Shown: positions 45,788 through 54,858, counted from the first letter of the stretch. The stretch: 64,000 bases of DNA from Paenibacillus sp. HWE-109 (GCF_022163125.1 NZ_CP091881.1:8922501-8986500), one strand, 5' to 3'. Program-made: numbers and translations. Notes: a model not told the origin generated them from the sequence alone.

Positions 45788-46954
45788 ATGATTACGAAAT
45801 CATTCAATATTGGCATGGTCGGCTATAAATTTATGGGGAAGGCGCACAGCCATGCTTATAAAGATACGCCCATGTTCTTCCCACAAACAGCGGTGCCGAA
45901 GATGAAGCTCATCTGCGGCAGAGATGTTGACGGTGTTAATGAAGCGGCCGAGAAATTCGGCTGGGATGGGTATGTCACCGATTGGCGCGATCTGGTCTCG
46001 CATCCCGAGATCGACATTGTCGATATCAATGCGCCCAGTGATGCGCACAAGGAAATTGCGCTGGCCGCCGCCAAGGCCGGCAAGCATCTGTTCTGCGAGA
46101 AGCCGCTGGCGCTGACCCTTGCGGATGCGAGGGAAATGCTGGAAGCGGCGGAAGCAGCCGGGGTGAAGCACATGGTGGGCTTCAACTATCGGTTTGCTCC
46201 AGCGGTGCAGCTTGCGAAGAAGTTGGTTGAGAGCGGCCGTCTCGGTGATATCTACCATTTCCGCGCCTGGTTTTTGCAGGATTGGATCGTAGATCCAACA
46301 TTCCCCTTGGTTTGGCGCCTTCAGAAGGAAATCGCCGGTTCCGGGGCACATGGGGATTTGGGCGCGCATCTGATCGATTTGGCTCATTTCTTGGTTGGCG
46401 ACATGAAGGAAGTGATCGGAATGAGTGAAACGTTCGTCAAAGAGCGCCCGCTGCCTACCGAGATGGCCGGTCTCAGCGCCAAGGGAAGCAAGGATGCCCC
46501 AACCGGTCCTGTTACGGTGGATGATGCGACGCTGTTTATGGCGCGTTTTGCGAATGGCGCGCTGGGCAGTTTCGAGGCTTCTCGATTTGCGCCAGGGCAC
46601 AGGTGCACGAATTCTTTTGAAATTAACGGTAGTAAGGGTAGTGTGAAGTTTGATTTTGAGCGTTTGAATGAACTGCAGGTGTACTTCACAAGCGATGACG
46701 AGGATGTTCAGGGCTTCAGACGTGTTCTGGCGACAGACGCCCCTCATGCTTATATGGATGCTTGGTGGCCTGCGGGACATACGATTGGCTATGAGCATAC
46801 CTTTGTTCATGAGGTTGTGGAGTTAATGACTGCGATAGCGGAGGACCGCCAGCCAGTTCCCAATTTCCATGATGGGGTGAAATGCCAGGAAGTGCTGGAA
46901 GCAGTGGATCAATCGATTGCAGAACGTCGCTGGGTGAGCATAAGTGAAGTGTAA
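45788..46954 (+). CDS. Gfo/Idh/MocA oxidoreductase
   Basis: NAD(P)-dependent sugar dehydrogenase of 388 residues. A Rossmann domain (VGYKFMGKAHSHAYKD at the N terminus) has the family signature EKPLALT. GAHGDLGAHLIDLAHF fits the catalytic region of the C-terminal domain (K-x-x-x-H/D-x-x-H pattern). TAAGGAGG precedes the ATG. First enzyme of the LacI-linked operon. Substrate unknown. Confidence 0.9.
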   Translation: MITKSFNIGMVGYKFMGKAHSHAYKDTPMFFPQTAVPKMKLICGRDVDGVNEAAEKFGWDGYVTDWRDLVSHPEIDIVDINAPSDAHKEIALAAAKAGKHLFCEKPLALTLADAREMLEAAEAAGVKHMVGFNYRFAPAVQLAKKLVESGRLGDIYHFRAWFLQDWIVDPTFPLVWRLQKEIAGSGAHGDLGAHLIDLAHFLVGDMKEVIGMSETFVKERPLPTEMAGLSAKGSKDAPTGPVTVDDATLFMARFANGALGSFEASRFAPGHRCTNSFEINGSKGSVKFDFERLNELQVYFTSDDEDVQGFRRVLATDAPHAYMDAWWPAGHTIGYEHTFVHEVVELMTAIAEDRQPVPNFHDGVKCQEVLEAVDQSIAERRWVSISEV

Positions 46955-46987
46955 GAGAGATAGGCAAATGAGAGGGGTAAGCTGTGT

Positions 46988-47617
46988 ATGGGTAAACAGG
47001 CATTAATCGTCTGGGGAGGCTGGGATGGCCATCAGCCGGAAGAGGTAGCGGGAATATTGGCAGATGTACTGCGCAACGAAGGATATGGGGTCGAGGTCTC
47101 CGATACCTTGGACAGTTTCAGAGATGCGGAACGGCTTGCTGGCGTTGATCTCATTGTGCCTGTGTGGACGATGGGAAAAATTGAAAGCGAACAACTGAAA
47201 CCCTTGATCGCTGCGGTCAAGGAAGGCGGAACAGGCATCGCAGGCTGCCACGGCGGCATGGGCGATTCTTTCCGGAATGAAGTGGAGTATCAATACATGG
47301 TAGGTGGGCAGTGGGTAGCGCATCCTGGCAATGACGGCGTGACTTATACGGTTCGGATGAAGGATACAGGACATCATCTTACAGCGGGAATGACTGATTT
47401 CGTGGTCGTTTCGGAGAAGTATTATATGCATGTGGACCCCGCTATTCAGGTTCATGCGGTAACAGATTTCGGCGATGTGGAGATGCCTGTTGTGTGGACC
47501 AAAACCTATGGAGCGGGCAAAGTTTATTATAATTCATTAGGGCATCAGGCCAATATTGTCCGCATGCCGGAAACACTAGAACTCATGCGTCGCGGTTTAT
47601 TGTGGGCGACTAGATAA
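46988..47617 (+). CDS. ThuA-domain protein
   Basis: A 209-residue ThuA/trehalose-utilisation-like protein with a class I glutamine-amidotransferase-like fold. ALIVWGGWDGHQPEEV at the N terminus, GGTGIAGCHGGMGDSF and HPGNDGVTYTV match the family. ThuA proteins work with Gfo/Idh dehydrogenases in handling keto-sugars, and here the gene lies between two such dehydrogenases. AGAGGGGTAAG precedes the ATG. Confidence 0.87.
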   Translation: MGKQALIVWGGWDGHQPEEVAGILADVLRNEGYGVEVSDTLDSFRDAERLAGVDLIVPVWTMGKIESEQLKPLIAAVKEGGTGIAGCHGGMGDSFRNEVEYQYMVGGQWVAHPGNDGVTYTVRMKDTGHHLTAGMTDFVVVSEKYYMHVDPAIQVHAVTDFGDVEMPVVWTKTYGAGKVYYNSLGHQANIVRMPETLELMRRGLLWATR

Positions 47618-47638
47618 CACATTAGGGGGAACAAAGGA

Positions 47639-48733
47639 ATGAGCAAGAAGAAAGTCGGTATTATCGGTTGTGGGAATATTAGTGCAGCGTATATGAAAAA
47701 TATCCCTAACTTTGCACATTTGGAACTGCTGGCCTGTGCAGATATTGATCTAGACCGCGCCAGAGCCAGAGCTGAGGAATTCAACATTCCGCATGCCTAC
47801 TCTGTTCAAGAGCTTCTGCAGGATGCCAATATTGATATTGTGATCAATCTGACGATCCCAGCTGTGCATGCAGAAGTTTGTTTGCAAGTGCTTGAAGCTG
47901 GCAAGCATGTCTATGTGGAGAAGCCGCTAGCGGTTACGCGTGAAGAAGGACAACAGATTCTGGAGGTTGCCCGCCTTCGAGGATTGCTAGTGGGCAGTGC
48001 GCCGGACACGTTCCTTGGCGGTGGCATTCAAACATGCGTGAAGCTTATCAATGACGGCTGGATCGGTACGCCGATCGCCGCAACGGCCTTCATGATGGGA
48101 AAAGGGCACGAGCATTGGCATCCGGATCCTGAGTTCTACTATGCCAAGGGAGGCGGCCCGATGTTCGACATGGGTCCTTACTACCTGACAGCCCTTGTGG
48201 CTTTGCTGGGCCCGATTCGCCGAGTGACGGGCTCCACGAATATTAGCTTCGCGGAGCGAACGATCACGAGCGAGAAGAAGCGTGGGCAAAAAATCGTTGT
48301 AGAAACACCTACCCATATAGCTGGCGTTCTTGATTTCCATAACGGAGCGATTGCCACACTCGTGACAAGTTTCGATATTATGGGAGGCACTCAGCTGCCA
48401 AACCTTGAAGTGTATGGCAGCCAAGGCTCTCTGCGCATCCCGGACCCGAACACGTTCGGCGGTCAAGTCATGATTCGCAAGCATGGCTCTGATTGGGAAC
48501 CTATTCCGCTGTCACATGGTTACACGGAAAATAGTCGCGGCCTTGGTGTTGCCGCTATGGCTGAAGCCTTGATTACCGGTGAGAATGAGGCTCATCGTGC
48601 CAACGGTGAATTGGCTTACCATGTGCTGGAAGCGATGCATGGCTTCCATGATGCCTCGGATTCAGGCAAGCACTATGTGATGCAAAGCAGCTGCGAGAGG
48701 CCATCTCCACTGGAAATAGATGCTATTTTATAA
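47639..48733 (+). CDS. Gfo/Idh/MocA oxidoreductase
   Basis: Second sugar dehydrogenase of the operon, 364 residues. It opens VGIIGCGNISAAYMKN (GxGxxG-type) and has VEKPLAVTREEG. KGGGPMFDMGPYYLTALVALLGP holds the catalytic-region aspartate and downstream pattern. It starts 21 bases after the ThuA gene with AGGGGG upstream and ends the operon at a terminator. It is not a close repeat of the first dehydrogenase. Confidence 0.9.
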   Translation: MSKKKVGIIGCGNISAAYMKNIPNFAHLELLACADIDLDRARARAEEFNIPHAYSVQELLQDANIDIVINLTIPAVHAEVCLQVLEAGKHVYVEKPLAVTREEGQQILEVARLRGLLVGSAPDTFLGGGIQTCVKLINDGWIGTPIAATAFMMGKGHEHWHPDPEFYYAKGGGPMFDMGPYYLTALVALLGPIRRVTGSTNISFAERTITSEKKRGQKIVVETPTHIAGVLDFHNGAIATLVTSFDIMGGTQLPNLEVYGSQGSLRIPDPNTFGGQVMIRKHGSDWEPIPLSHGYTENSRGLGVAAMAEALITGENEAHRANGELAYHVLEAMHGFHDASDSGKHYVMQSSCERPSPLEIDAIL

Positions 48734-48749
48734 GTTGTCGCACAAAGAT

Positions 48750-48797
48750 GAGGTTGTCCACCAAGGTTTACTGCTTGGGGATAACCTCTTTTTTGTT
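48750..48797 (+). terminator. terminator of the Gfo/ThuA operon
   Basis: Arms GAGGTTGTCCACCAAG and CTTGGGGATAACCTC, then TTTTTT. Confidence 0.85.
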
Positions 48798-48940
48798 GCT
48801 ATCTGGCTAGGCTAGGGTTAACATGAGTTTGGGCTTCTCGAGTGGAAGACATCCGGCTGCTTGCCAATTCCCAGGTGTGTTGGGATAAAGCCAGCCAAGG
48901 GATTGCCTAAGCAGTCCCCTAGCCAACCAATGACATCGTT

Positions 48941-49144
48941 TCATTCGAGATGATCTTTAAGCGTTTCGACCAGTTGGTTCTGAATATTGGATTCACTATG
49001 CTGCCATATGATTTCGAAAAGTACGCCAAGCCCCGGCAATACCCGTTCCTCTCCGCCGATGGAATCTTCAATAACTTCTTGAAGTTCATCATTCGATTTA
49101 TTCTGGACTCGCTGGACGATGGCCTGTCTTAAAGTAATATTCAT
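48941..49144 (-). CDS. sspI: small acid-soluble spore protein SspI
   Basis: A 67-residue minor SASP packed in the spore core. LRQAIVQRVQNKSNDELQEV and GGEERVLPGLGVLFEIIWQH match Bacillus SspI closely. The ATG follows GCGAGGTCC; the frame is open 15 codons further up, but SspI length and RBS favour this start. In B. subtilis sspI lies beside ysgA, the same relation as with the methyltransferase gene at 49974. Confidence 0.93.
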   Translation of the reverse strand: MNITLRQAIVQRVQNKSNDELQEVIEDSIGGEERVLPGLGVLFEIIWQHSESNIQNQLVETLKDHLE

Positions 49145-49303
49145 ATGTGGACCTCGCTTCCATGTCGTTATCACTATTAATATGTGCAAGATGCCGCCCG
49201 TTCATCCTCCCACACTTCACCACCTTTGGCTGAGAGTGAGATGAGGGACAGTTCTATGTTATACTTTGAACATTAACTTGGAATTTGGGGGAAACATAAG
49301 CTG

Positions 49304-49963
49304 ATGAGAAAGCAATTTGCCATTATTGGCATGGGAAGATTCGGCTCCAGTGTCGCAAGAACGTTGTCACAACTAGGCTTCGAAGTGATGGCGATTGATT
49401 CTCGGGAAGACACTGTGCAGGAAATCTCCTCGATTGTCACACATGCCGTACAAGCCGATTCGACCGATGAAGAAGCATTGAGAGCACTGGGTATCCGTAA
49501 TTTTGACGTTGTCGTAGTGGCGATCGGCGAAGATATTCAGGCAAGTATTCTGACTACATTAATCCTTAAAGAAATGGGCATACCTACGGTTGTCGTGAAA
49601 GCCGTTAATGATCTGCATGGCAAAGTTTTGAAAAAAATTGGCGCAGATAAAGTCGTATACCCCGAAAGAGATATGGGACAGCGTGTAGCCCATCATTTAA
49701 TTTCATCTAATATTGTTGATTACATCGAATTATCTGCTGATTACAGCATTGTGGAAATTAAAGCTTCGAAACAATTGGTTGGCAAAAGCCTTATACAGCT
49801 TGATATTCGGGCCAAATATGGCTGCAATGTCATCGCGATCAAACAAAATGATAAACTGATCATTCCACCGAGTGCGGAAGAAACCTTGCGATCAGACGAT
49901 ATCCTCGTATTAGTTGGTAAAAATTCGAATCTTCAAGCTTTTGAAGTGACTTTCGCGGAGTAG
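49304..49963 (+). CDS. KtrA/KtrC-type potassium channel gating subunit
   Basis: Cytosolic RCK protein of 219 residues. The RCK_N Rossmann domain begins FAIIGMGRFGSSVARTLSQL (GxGxxG), and a TrkA_C domain (about 135-218) follows. In Bacillus these proteins form rings that gate KtrB/KtrD potassium transport and bind ATP/ADP and c-di-AMP. No membrane partner is encoded here. ATG start after GGGGGAAAC. Confidence 0.92.
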   Translation: MRKQFAIIGMGRFGSSVARTLSQLGFEVMAIDSREDTVQEISSIVTHAVQADSTDEEALRALGIRNFDVVVVAIGEDIQASILTTLILKEMGIPTVVVKAVNDLHGKVLKKIGADKVVYPERDMGQRVAHHLISSNIVDYIELSADYSIVEIKASKQLVGKSLIQLDIRAKYGCNVIAIKQNDKLIIPPSAEETLRSDDILVLVGKNSNLQAFEVTFAE

Positions 49964-49973
49964 GTTGAATGAA

Positions 49974-50780
49974 ATGAAAAATATACATATCCAAATCATG
50001 TCTGTCCAAAATGCCAGAGTCAAAGAGTGGGCGCAGCTTCTGGAGCGTCGCGGCCGGGACAAGCAAGGAAAATATCTGATTGAAGGCTATCATCTGGTGG
50101 AAGAGGCACTTCGTGCTGGGGCTATGGTGGAAACGATCGTTTATAGTTTGGAAAAGGGTGCGCCAGCTGGGTGGGATGACCTTGACCAGGCTTCTTCAGT
50201 GGAATGGGTTGGCGTCAGCCCAGCCGTGCTGGAGAAATGTTCGGACACGCAGACCCCGCAAGGCGTGCTGGCCATCGTCGCTCGGCCGCAGCTCGGTATA
50301 GATGAGCTGCTCGCTGGCGAGCATGATCTGGTTGTCGTCCTGGATGGCGTTCAGGACCCAGGCAACCTCGGCACGATCATCCGCAGCGCGGATGCCGTCG
50401 GGGCTAATGCTGTTGTGCTCGGCCGGGGCACGGTCGATCTGTATAACCCCAAGACGATCCGCTCGACGATGGGATCGATGTATCATCTGCCGATTGTCGA
50501 GGCAGATCTGGGGGTGCTGCTGCCGCTCGCGCGTGAGCGCGGCGTGCGGCTTGTGACCACGAGCCTGCAAGCGGAGCGTTCGTGTTACGACACGGACCTG
50601 CGGCAGCCGACGTGGCTGATCCTCGGCAACGAAGGCAAGGGCGTGTCGCCGGAGGTTGCCGCGCAGTCGGATGTGCAGGTGATCATCCCGATGCAGGGCA
50701 AGGCGGAGTCGCTGAACGTTGCGATGGCTGCGACGGTGCTGCTGTTTGAGGCTTCGCGGCAGCGGTTGGGTGGAATGTAG
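49974..50780 (+). CDS. TrmH/SpoU-family rRNA 2'-O-methyltransferase
   Basis: A 268-residue SPOUT methyltransferase like YsgA/RlmB. An N-terminal substrate-binding domain (KYLIEGYHLVEEAL) precedes the knotted catalytic domain with VVLDGVQDPGNLGTIIRSA, LGNEGKGVSPEV and ESLNVAMAATVLLFE. The 3' half is much richer in GC than the sequence after it. In B. subtilis ysgA is followed by pheST; here an AT-rich element starts 13 bases after the stop. A TTG at 49965 is an alternative start. Confidence 0.92.
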   Translation: MKNIHIQIMSVQNARVKEWAQLLERRGRDKQGKYLIEGYHLVEEALRAGAMVETIVYSLEKGAPAGWDDLDQASSVEWVGVSPAVLEKCSDTQTPQGVLAIVARPQLGIDELLAGEHDLVVVLDGVQDPGNLGTIIRSADAVGANAVVLGRGTVDLYNPKTIRSTMGSMYHLPIVEADLGVLLPLARERGVRLVTTSLQAERSCYDTDLRQPTWLILGNEGKGVSPEVAAQSDVQVIIPMQGKAESLNVAMAATVLLFEASRQRLGGM

Positions 50781-50792
50781 ATATTTTATAAC

Positions 50793-50863
50793 TGTGAGTT
50801 GTAATTCACTTTGTCACCGTTTGGAACGTCATTTGTCATAGATTTGGAACGTAATTTTGTCAC
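50793..50863 (+). repeat. left end: terminal inverted repeat and subterminal repeats
   Basis: The 24-bp terminal repeat is 50793-50816. TTTGTCA occurs at 50810 and 50832 and TTTTGTCAC at 50855; TTTGGAACGT occurs at 50820 and 50843. Unit spacing is 22-23 bases. Confidence 0.8.
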
Positions 50864-50875
50864 TACTAAGACTAG

Positions 50876-50916
50876 TCCCGATGTGGCTTGAAGCCTTGAT
50901 GCATCGGGATTTTTTA
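50876..50916 (+). terminator. terminator inside the left end, copy 1
   Basis: Arms TCCCGATG and CATCGGGA enclose an inner GGCTTGAAGCC stem; a T run follows. A close copy lies at 62517-62555. Confidence 0.85.
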
Positions 50917-51040
50917 CGTGCTATGCGATTAGGAAGTAGCATGAATTTAGAGTGAGAACGAATAGAAGTTCGTGAATTTTATCTTGAAAATTTCTGGAAA
51001 AATTTTTGTCATAAATCGTTAATTTACAAGGGAGGCTTCC

Positions 51041-51388
51041 ATGAATATTATTGGTGAAAACATAAAAAGGTTGAGAAAGATCCATAACTTAAATCAAGTT
51101 GATTTTTCAAATCTAATTGGTGTTTCTCAAGGTAGCTTGAGCGATATAGAAGCAGGAAAAAGTAAACCAGCTGTAGATACGGTTGTTTCTATTTACAAAA
51201 ATTTTGAATGTTCATTGGAGTGGTTGCTTACTGGTTCTATTAACCAAGTGGATGAAGAGAAAGAGTCTGAATATCGTAATTTGCAATCAACTTCATTTGA
51301 GAGTGAGTTAATTAGTGCATTTAGAAAACTTAGTACAGAAAATCAGTTAGAAATATTTGAAATTATTAATATCAAACTAAGGAGATAA
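51041..51388 (+). CDS. Xre-family transcriptional regulator
   Basis: A 115-residue regulator. The N-terminal HTH_3 domain (IKRLRKIHNLNQVDFSNLIG, then VSQGSLSDIEAGKSKP) is followed by WLLTG and a short helical C terminus. GGGAGG lies seven bases before the ATG. First gene of the island; it likely represses the cargo. A truncated relative lies just outside the right end (62605). Confidence 0.9.
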   Translation: MNIIGENIKRLRKIHNLNQVDFSNLIGVSQGSLSDIEAGKSKPAVDTVVSIYKNFECSLEWLLTGSINQVDEEKESEYRNLQSTSFESELISAFRKLSTENQLEIFEIINIKLRR

Positions 51389-51459
51389 CTAGATAATTTT
51401 CTCGAATAAATTTAACTTTGCCTTTGACAATGTAAGATCGATTGATAGGGGAGATCACA

Positions 51460-52584
51460 ATGGGGAATGGGCAAAAGAGAAATGAAATCTGTTTCTGTGG
51501 AAGTGGAAAAAAATTTAAAAGGTGCTGCATAAATAAAAATGTAAATATCTCATTTAAATTTGTTCATGCATCTCAACAAAGTCCTGAACCTAATCTTGGA
51601 ATTGTGCCAAGCTTAGAGTTTCAAGGACAGAGAGTACGTACTATTTGGAGTACCTTATATTTCCGCCCCTTACGTGAGACATTTCATGAATTTCTTATTT
51701 TGATGGCTTATAGAAATACTTATGGCAAAGAATTTCATGAAAATCAGGTATCAATTCCGTCTGATAAACGTCATGTTACATTTAAATGGTGGGAGGCTTA
51801 TTGCGAGTGGGGGTTTAAGAATATAAATAACATTGTTGAAATAGAGAACGGCAAAGTTTATTACGGAACTTCTACTGGTGAAATTCAGTCATTATTACAA
51901 CACGCTTATGATTTATTTTGCCTTCAAATTGTAAATAGGCTTCCGGAATTTTTTATTTCTAAGCTTAGAGATGTTCATGAGTTTCAGGGAGTAAAATACG
52001 AAGTAGCTGTCGCAGCAATTATGGCTAGAGCAGGATTTGAAATTGAATTTCTTGATGATAATTATAAAAGTGAAGTCCATTGTGAATTTATTGCTACACA
52101 TAAAGAATCGGGTCAAAAGATTGGAGTGGAGGCAAAAAGCAAGCGAAGAAAAGGTGTGTTACATGAAGAGGGAGAGTTTAATGCGGATGCTGATAATAGA
52201 GGGAATATTCAACATCTATTTAGAAAAGCGAGAACACAAAAACCAAAAGACATCCCATTCCTTATTTTTATTGATATGAATTTACCTTCAACTAATGTAA
52301 ATAATAATTCATTTGATGGGGAACCTCCCGATAAGACATGGGAACATGATATTGATCAGATTTATGCTAATTATAAGAACCAATCCACTTCACCTGATCC
52401 TTTTAATGCAGTGTACTTCACAAATTTTGCTTTTTATTATCAAGGAAATAATAGTCTCTCGTTTCCATGGATAACCTACATTAAGAAATCCGAATCACCT
52501 GAACATGAAATAAGAGAAAACAGCTTACTTGAATGTATTCAAAGTTCCATAATGAGGTATTCAGATATCCCTCAGGAAATATGA
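51460..52584 (+). CDS. SEC-C zinc-motif protein with PD-(D/E)XK nuclease-like core
   Basis: A 374-residue protein. It opens with a SEC-C metal-binding motif, CFCGSGKKFKRCC (Cys11, 13, 22 and 23). The region 176-232 has YEVAVAAIMARAGFEIEFLD, then EFIATHKESGQKIGVEAKSK. The Glu181 helix, acidic strand end and E224-A-K226 give the pattern of PD-(D/E)XK nucleases. A role in DNA restriction or phage defence is inferred from this pattern and its place. Start ATG after AGGGGAG; the frame opens at 51442. A terminator lies about 150 bases after. Confidence 0.75.
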   Translation: MGNGQKRNEICFCGSGKKFKRCCINKNVNISFKFVHASQQSPEPNLGIVPSLEFQGQRVRTIWSTLYFRPLRETFHEFLILMAYRNTYGKEFHENQVSIPSDKRHVTFKWWEAYCEWGFKNINNIVEIENGKVYYGTSTGEIQSLLQHAYDLFCLQIVNRLPEFFISKLRDVHEFQGVKYEVAVAAIMARAGFEIEFLDDNYKSEVHCEFIATHKESGQKIGVEAKSKRRKGVLHEEGEFNADADNRGNIQHLFRKARTQKPKDIPFLIFIDMNLPSTNVNNNSFDGEPPDKTWEHDIDQIYANYKNQSTSPDPFNAVYFTNFAFYYQGNNSLSFPWITYIKKSESPEHEIRENSLLECIQSSIMRYSDIPQEI

Positions 52585-52968
52585 ATGATTATTTAAAAGC
52601 TCCTCTACTTTATATTGTGAACGCAATGTTAGTTTGCTGTAAAAAATAAATTACATGTATTATCCACTTATAGAGATTGGTGTAATGGTTATTATTGAGA
52701 CTTTTTAGTTGATATTTTTGAGACAAAAATTAAAGCCTGAAATAGCAGGATCCATGCTATTTCAGGCTTATTCTTTTTTATGTGTTAAAAGAAAATATAA
52801 TATTAGGCTGGCGTAAGCGCTAAGAACGGGCAGTATAGCGAAAACTGATATTACAAAAAAAGGTGATAGTCCGTTTTTAACGAATTATTATCCTAAGATG
52901 TTTATATGAAATATTACCATGACAATGATTACGAATAAATAAAAAACTAAAGGAGAAGAGGGAGTATA
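52585..52968. other. spacer without gene
   Basis: Apart from the terminator at 52732-52779 nothing coding was found; the sequence is AT-rich. The last 20 bases hold AAAGGAGAAGAGGGAG, the ribosome site of the next small gene. Confidence 0.6.
52732..52779 (+). terminator. terminator after nuclease-like gene
   Basis: Arms AAGCCTGAAATAGCA and TGCTATTTCAGGCTT, then TATTCTTTTTT. Confidence 0.88.
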
Positions 52969-53106
52969 TTGAATGAAGAGAATGACTATTTCATAGAAAC
53001 AATGGAAAGAGAAGAATTGGCTGAATTTATTGATAAAGTAGCACAGCTAGCTGGACTTGAAGTTGAAGAAGGTCAAGATATAACAGAAGAATGGCGAGAA
53101 TGGTAA
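52969..53106 (+). CDS. small acidic hypothetical protein, 45 aa
   Basis: A 45-residue acidic protein starting at TTG with AAAGGAGAAGAGGGAG just upstream. It has 14 Glu and 4 Asp, reading NEENDYFIETMEREELAEFI, then a helix and the end TEEWREW. Too short for usual cut-offs. The strong RBS and low pI suggest a real product, such as a DNA mimic or small antitoxin, but no family was recognised. Confidence 0.5.
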   Translation: MNEENDYFIETMEREELAEFIDKVAQLAGLEVEEGQDITEEWREW

Positions 53107-53149
53107 ATAAATAAGTAATTCAAGTAACGAGAAACTAGTATAATAACCA

Positions 53150-53187
53150 TGACGAGAGGCAGTCGGTCATTCCAGCTGCCCGTCGTG
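53150..53187 (+). other. hairpin with GACGAGAGGCAG arm
   Basis: Arms GACGAGAGGCAG and CTGCCCGTCGT can pair around a short loop; no T run follows. The AGAGGCAG arm recurs at 54642. Confidence 0.45.
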
Positions 53188-53236
53188 TTAAGAGATAGGA
53201 CAAACAGATAAATTTGTAAATCAAGAGGTAGATGTT

Positions 53237-53545
53237 ATGCAAGTTCATATTACTCGGTTGTTGTTATTCCTCTCGTTAACCCTACCAACCCTGCTAACTT
53301 TATATTTGTTGTTAAAATTCTATCCATACACCGGGCTAGGGAGAATCATAACCCTACCATTCACAATTGTATTTAATGGTGTAATTATTATTATGGGCAT
53401 GACATGGATTGTTAAATTAAAATACCCGCATTTCGCTGTGAAATGGATATTAGTATCGTTATTAACAGTATTCGTTGCATTGATATCTTACCCCCAAGAT
53501 TACGGGCCACACGTCATAATAAAAATATGGAATGATTTAAAATGA
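53237..53545 (+). CDS. hypothetical three-helix membrane protein
   Basis: A 102-residue protein with three membrane helices (about 6-26, 36-56 and 68-86) and a short C-terminal tail. AAGAGGTAG precedes the ATG. No family recognised. It is followed by another unknown gene after 27 bases. A membrane protein with a small partner in a defence-type island could be an effector or toxin component, but nothing in the sequence proves this. Confidence 0.65.
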   Translation: MQVHITRLLLFLSLTLPTLLTLYLLLKFYPYTGLGRIITLPFTIVFNGVIIIMGMTWIVKLKYPHFAVKWILVSLLTVFVALISYPQDYGPHVIIKIWNDLK

Positions 53546-53572
53546 ATCAAAAACAGCCATGGGAGGAATACC

Positions 53573-54019
53573 ATGTATAAGTTTCTAGCATTAAATGATC
53601 AAAAACTATTAGGCGGTTCATACTTTGCAGATCCAAGAGTTGCATATGGGAAAGAAAGTGCAAAGTTTAGAGGATCATTGCTTACTTTATTTGGAGAACC
53701 TGTATACAAAACTGATGATGCTTCGAATGCTTACACATATGTGATCCAAGTAAAAGAAAACAATCAAAATGCATTTATATTCACGGTTTACGAAGGACCT
53801 AGCGGAACAGCGATTGGATATAATGGTAAGGGAGATAAGGAAACGGAGACAGCTGCTGAAGCTTTAATAACCGAAATTAAAATGACCACTCCTCTTGATT
53901 ATGAAGAAGTGGTTATTTATCATGATTTTGGTAATAAAATTACATATGGATGCAAGAATGGAATTTGCTATTTTAGTGAAGAATTAGGTGCAATTAACTT
54001 TGAGCTTGATCAGGAATAG
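53573..54019 (+). CDS. hypothetical soluble protein
   Basis: A 148-residue soluble alpha/beta protein, not recognised. It has a strand-rich middle (AYTYVIQVKENNQNAFIFTV) and a C-terminal HDFGNKITYGCKNGICYFSE with two close Cys. The size and composition are like those of small immunity-type proteins. GGGAGG lies eight bases before the ATG. Probably in one transcript with the membrane protein upstream. Confidence 0.65.
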   Translation: MYKFLALNDQKLLGGSYFADPRVAYGKESAKFRGSLLTLFGEPVYKTDDASNAYTYVIQVKENNQNAFIFTVYEGPSGTAIGYNGKGDKETETAAEALITEIKMTTPLDYEEVVIYHDFGNKITYGCKNGICYFSEELGAINFELDQE

Positions 54020-54120
54020 ACCAAAGATATACTAAGGGATTCGTGGGTAGTGGAATTATGAATGTGAGTGGCGATTATACTAACGGATAACGATAGCTTA
54101 AGTAACTTCATAATAAATCA

Positions 54121-54148
54121 AAAGAAAACCCGGCATTCACGCCGAGTT
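54121..54148 (-). terminator. terminator for the minus-strand gene at 54165
   Basis: On the minus strand AACTCGGC...GCCGGGTT is followed by TTCTTT. Confidence 0.75.
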
Positions 54149-54164
54149 CGTTGTTACATAAGTA

Positions 54165-54434
54165 TTACCATGTAAGCCATCCGCTCGTTCTTTTGTAAGC
54201 GACAATCATATCGAATTTCTCTGAACGGACTAATTGAGTCATTTTGTTTCTGTAAATCCTGTAATGATCTTTACGACAGGATTTTAGTTCTTTATCGTAG
54301 TGAACAGCTTTGATCCCTTTTCGAACCTCTTTTAGTTTCTCAATTCGAGGGTCCTTACAGCGTTTTTTCTTGATGAAATTTTTCTTGCTTGCAATTTCGC
54401 ATTCCCAAGCCATGATTTCTTCTTTATCAAACAT
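54165..54434 (-). CDS. small basic hypothetical protein
   Basis: An 89-residue basic protein of no known family. It is rich in Lys/Arg (KKNFIKKKRCKDPRIEKLKE, then VRKGIKAVHYDKELKSCRKD), with three Cys in all, and ends in RTSGWLTW. GGGGAAG lies before the ATG and a terminator 17 bases past the stop, which supports a real gene. It is the only minus-strand gene in the island. Nucleic-acid binding would fit the charge. Confidence 0.55.
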   Translation of the reverse strand: MFDKEEIMAWECEIASKKNFIKKKRCKDPRIEKLKEVRKGIKAVHYDKELKSCRKDHYRIYRNKMTQLVRSEKFDMIVAYKRTSGWLTW

Positions 54435-54858
54435 TTTCTTCCCCGTTGCGTGGGGTTAGATTATGGTTTGCACCATGACACCATCGCAACTAACGGAAGA
54501 AAGTATTTGGATTTTGCATGAAATCCTCTCCTTAGAAAAGCTCTGTGAATCACAAATAAATTATCGTATAAATAAATCTAATAAGCAACAAATAAAAATT
54601 TATCATTCCTCTAACGCAAGAATGAGAGTTCAATAACAACAAGAGGCAGCCGACCTTATTGGATCGGTTGCCTTTTCTCAACTATCGGGCAGATTACGTG
54701 AATGCAATGACAATGAAATGATTGCGACTACGAAAGCAGACGAGTCGCTTTTTTTGTTATCGAGCCATCAGTAAAACGTCAGTCATAAATTTAGGAGTAG
54801 AATGGTAAAATCAGACTGTGGCTAAATGGAATTATTGAATATGAGGAGGTAACTATGA
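54435..54858. other. AT-rich spacer with a hairpin
   Basis: No gene was found. It contains the terminator-like hairpin at 54644-54678 and, at its end, GAGGAGGTAACT, a strong ribosome site whose ATG (54855) is followed after one codon by TGA. Confidence 0.6.
54644..54678 (+). terminator. terminator-like hairpin
   Basis: Arms AGGCAGCCGA and TCGGTTGCCT (one G-T pair), then TTTTCT. No complete + strand gene ends shortly before it. Confidence 0.6.

Noticed and set aside
45800..46810. 336-codon minus-strand frame opposite the first Gfo/Idh gene
   Set aside because: It is a shadow of a well-supported dehydrogenase gene, and its product shows no recognisable domain.
50781..51040. T-box leader, expected if pheST followed
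   Set aside because: No AGGGTGGNACCGCG-type T-box word or specifier stem was seen; the region is the element end and a terminator.
51460..52584. TnsA endonuclease of a Tn7-like element
   Set aside because: The ExK-type core is similar in kind, but the SEC-C start, the length and the lack of tnsB/tnsC beside it do not fit TnsA.
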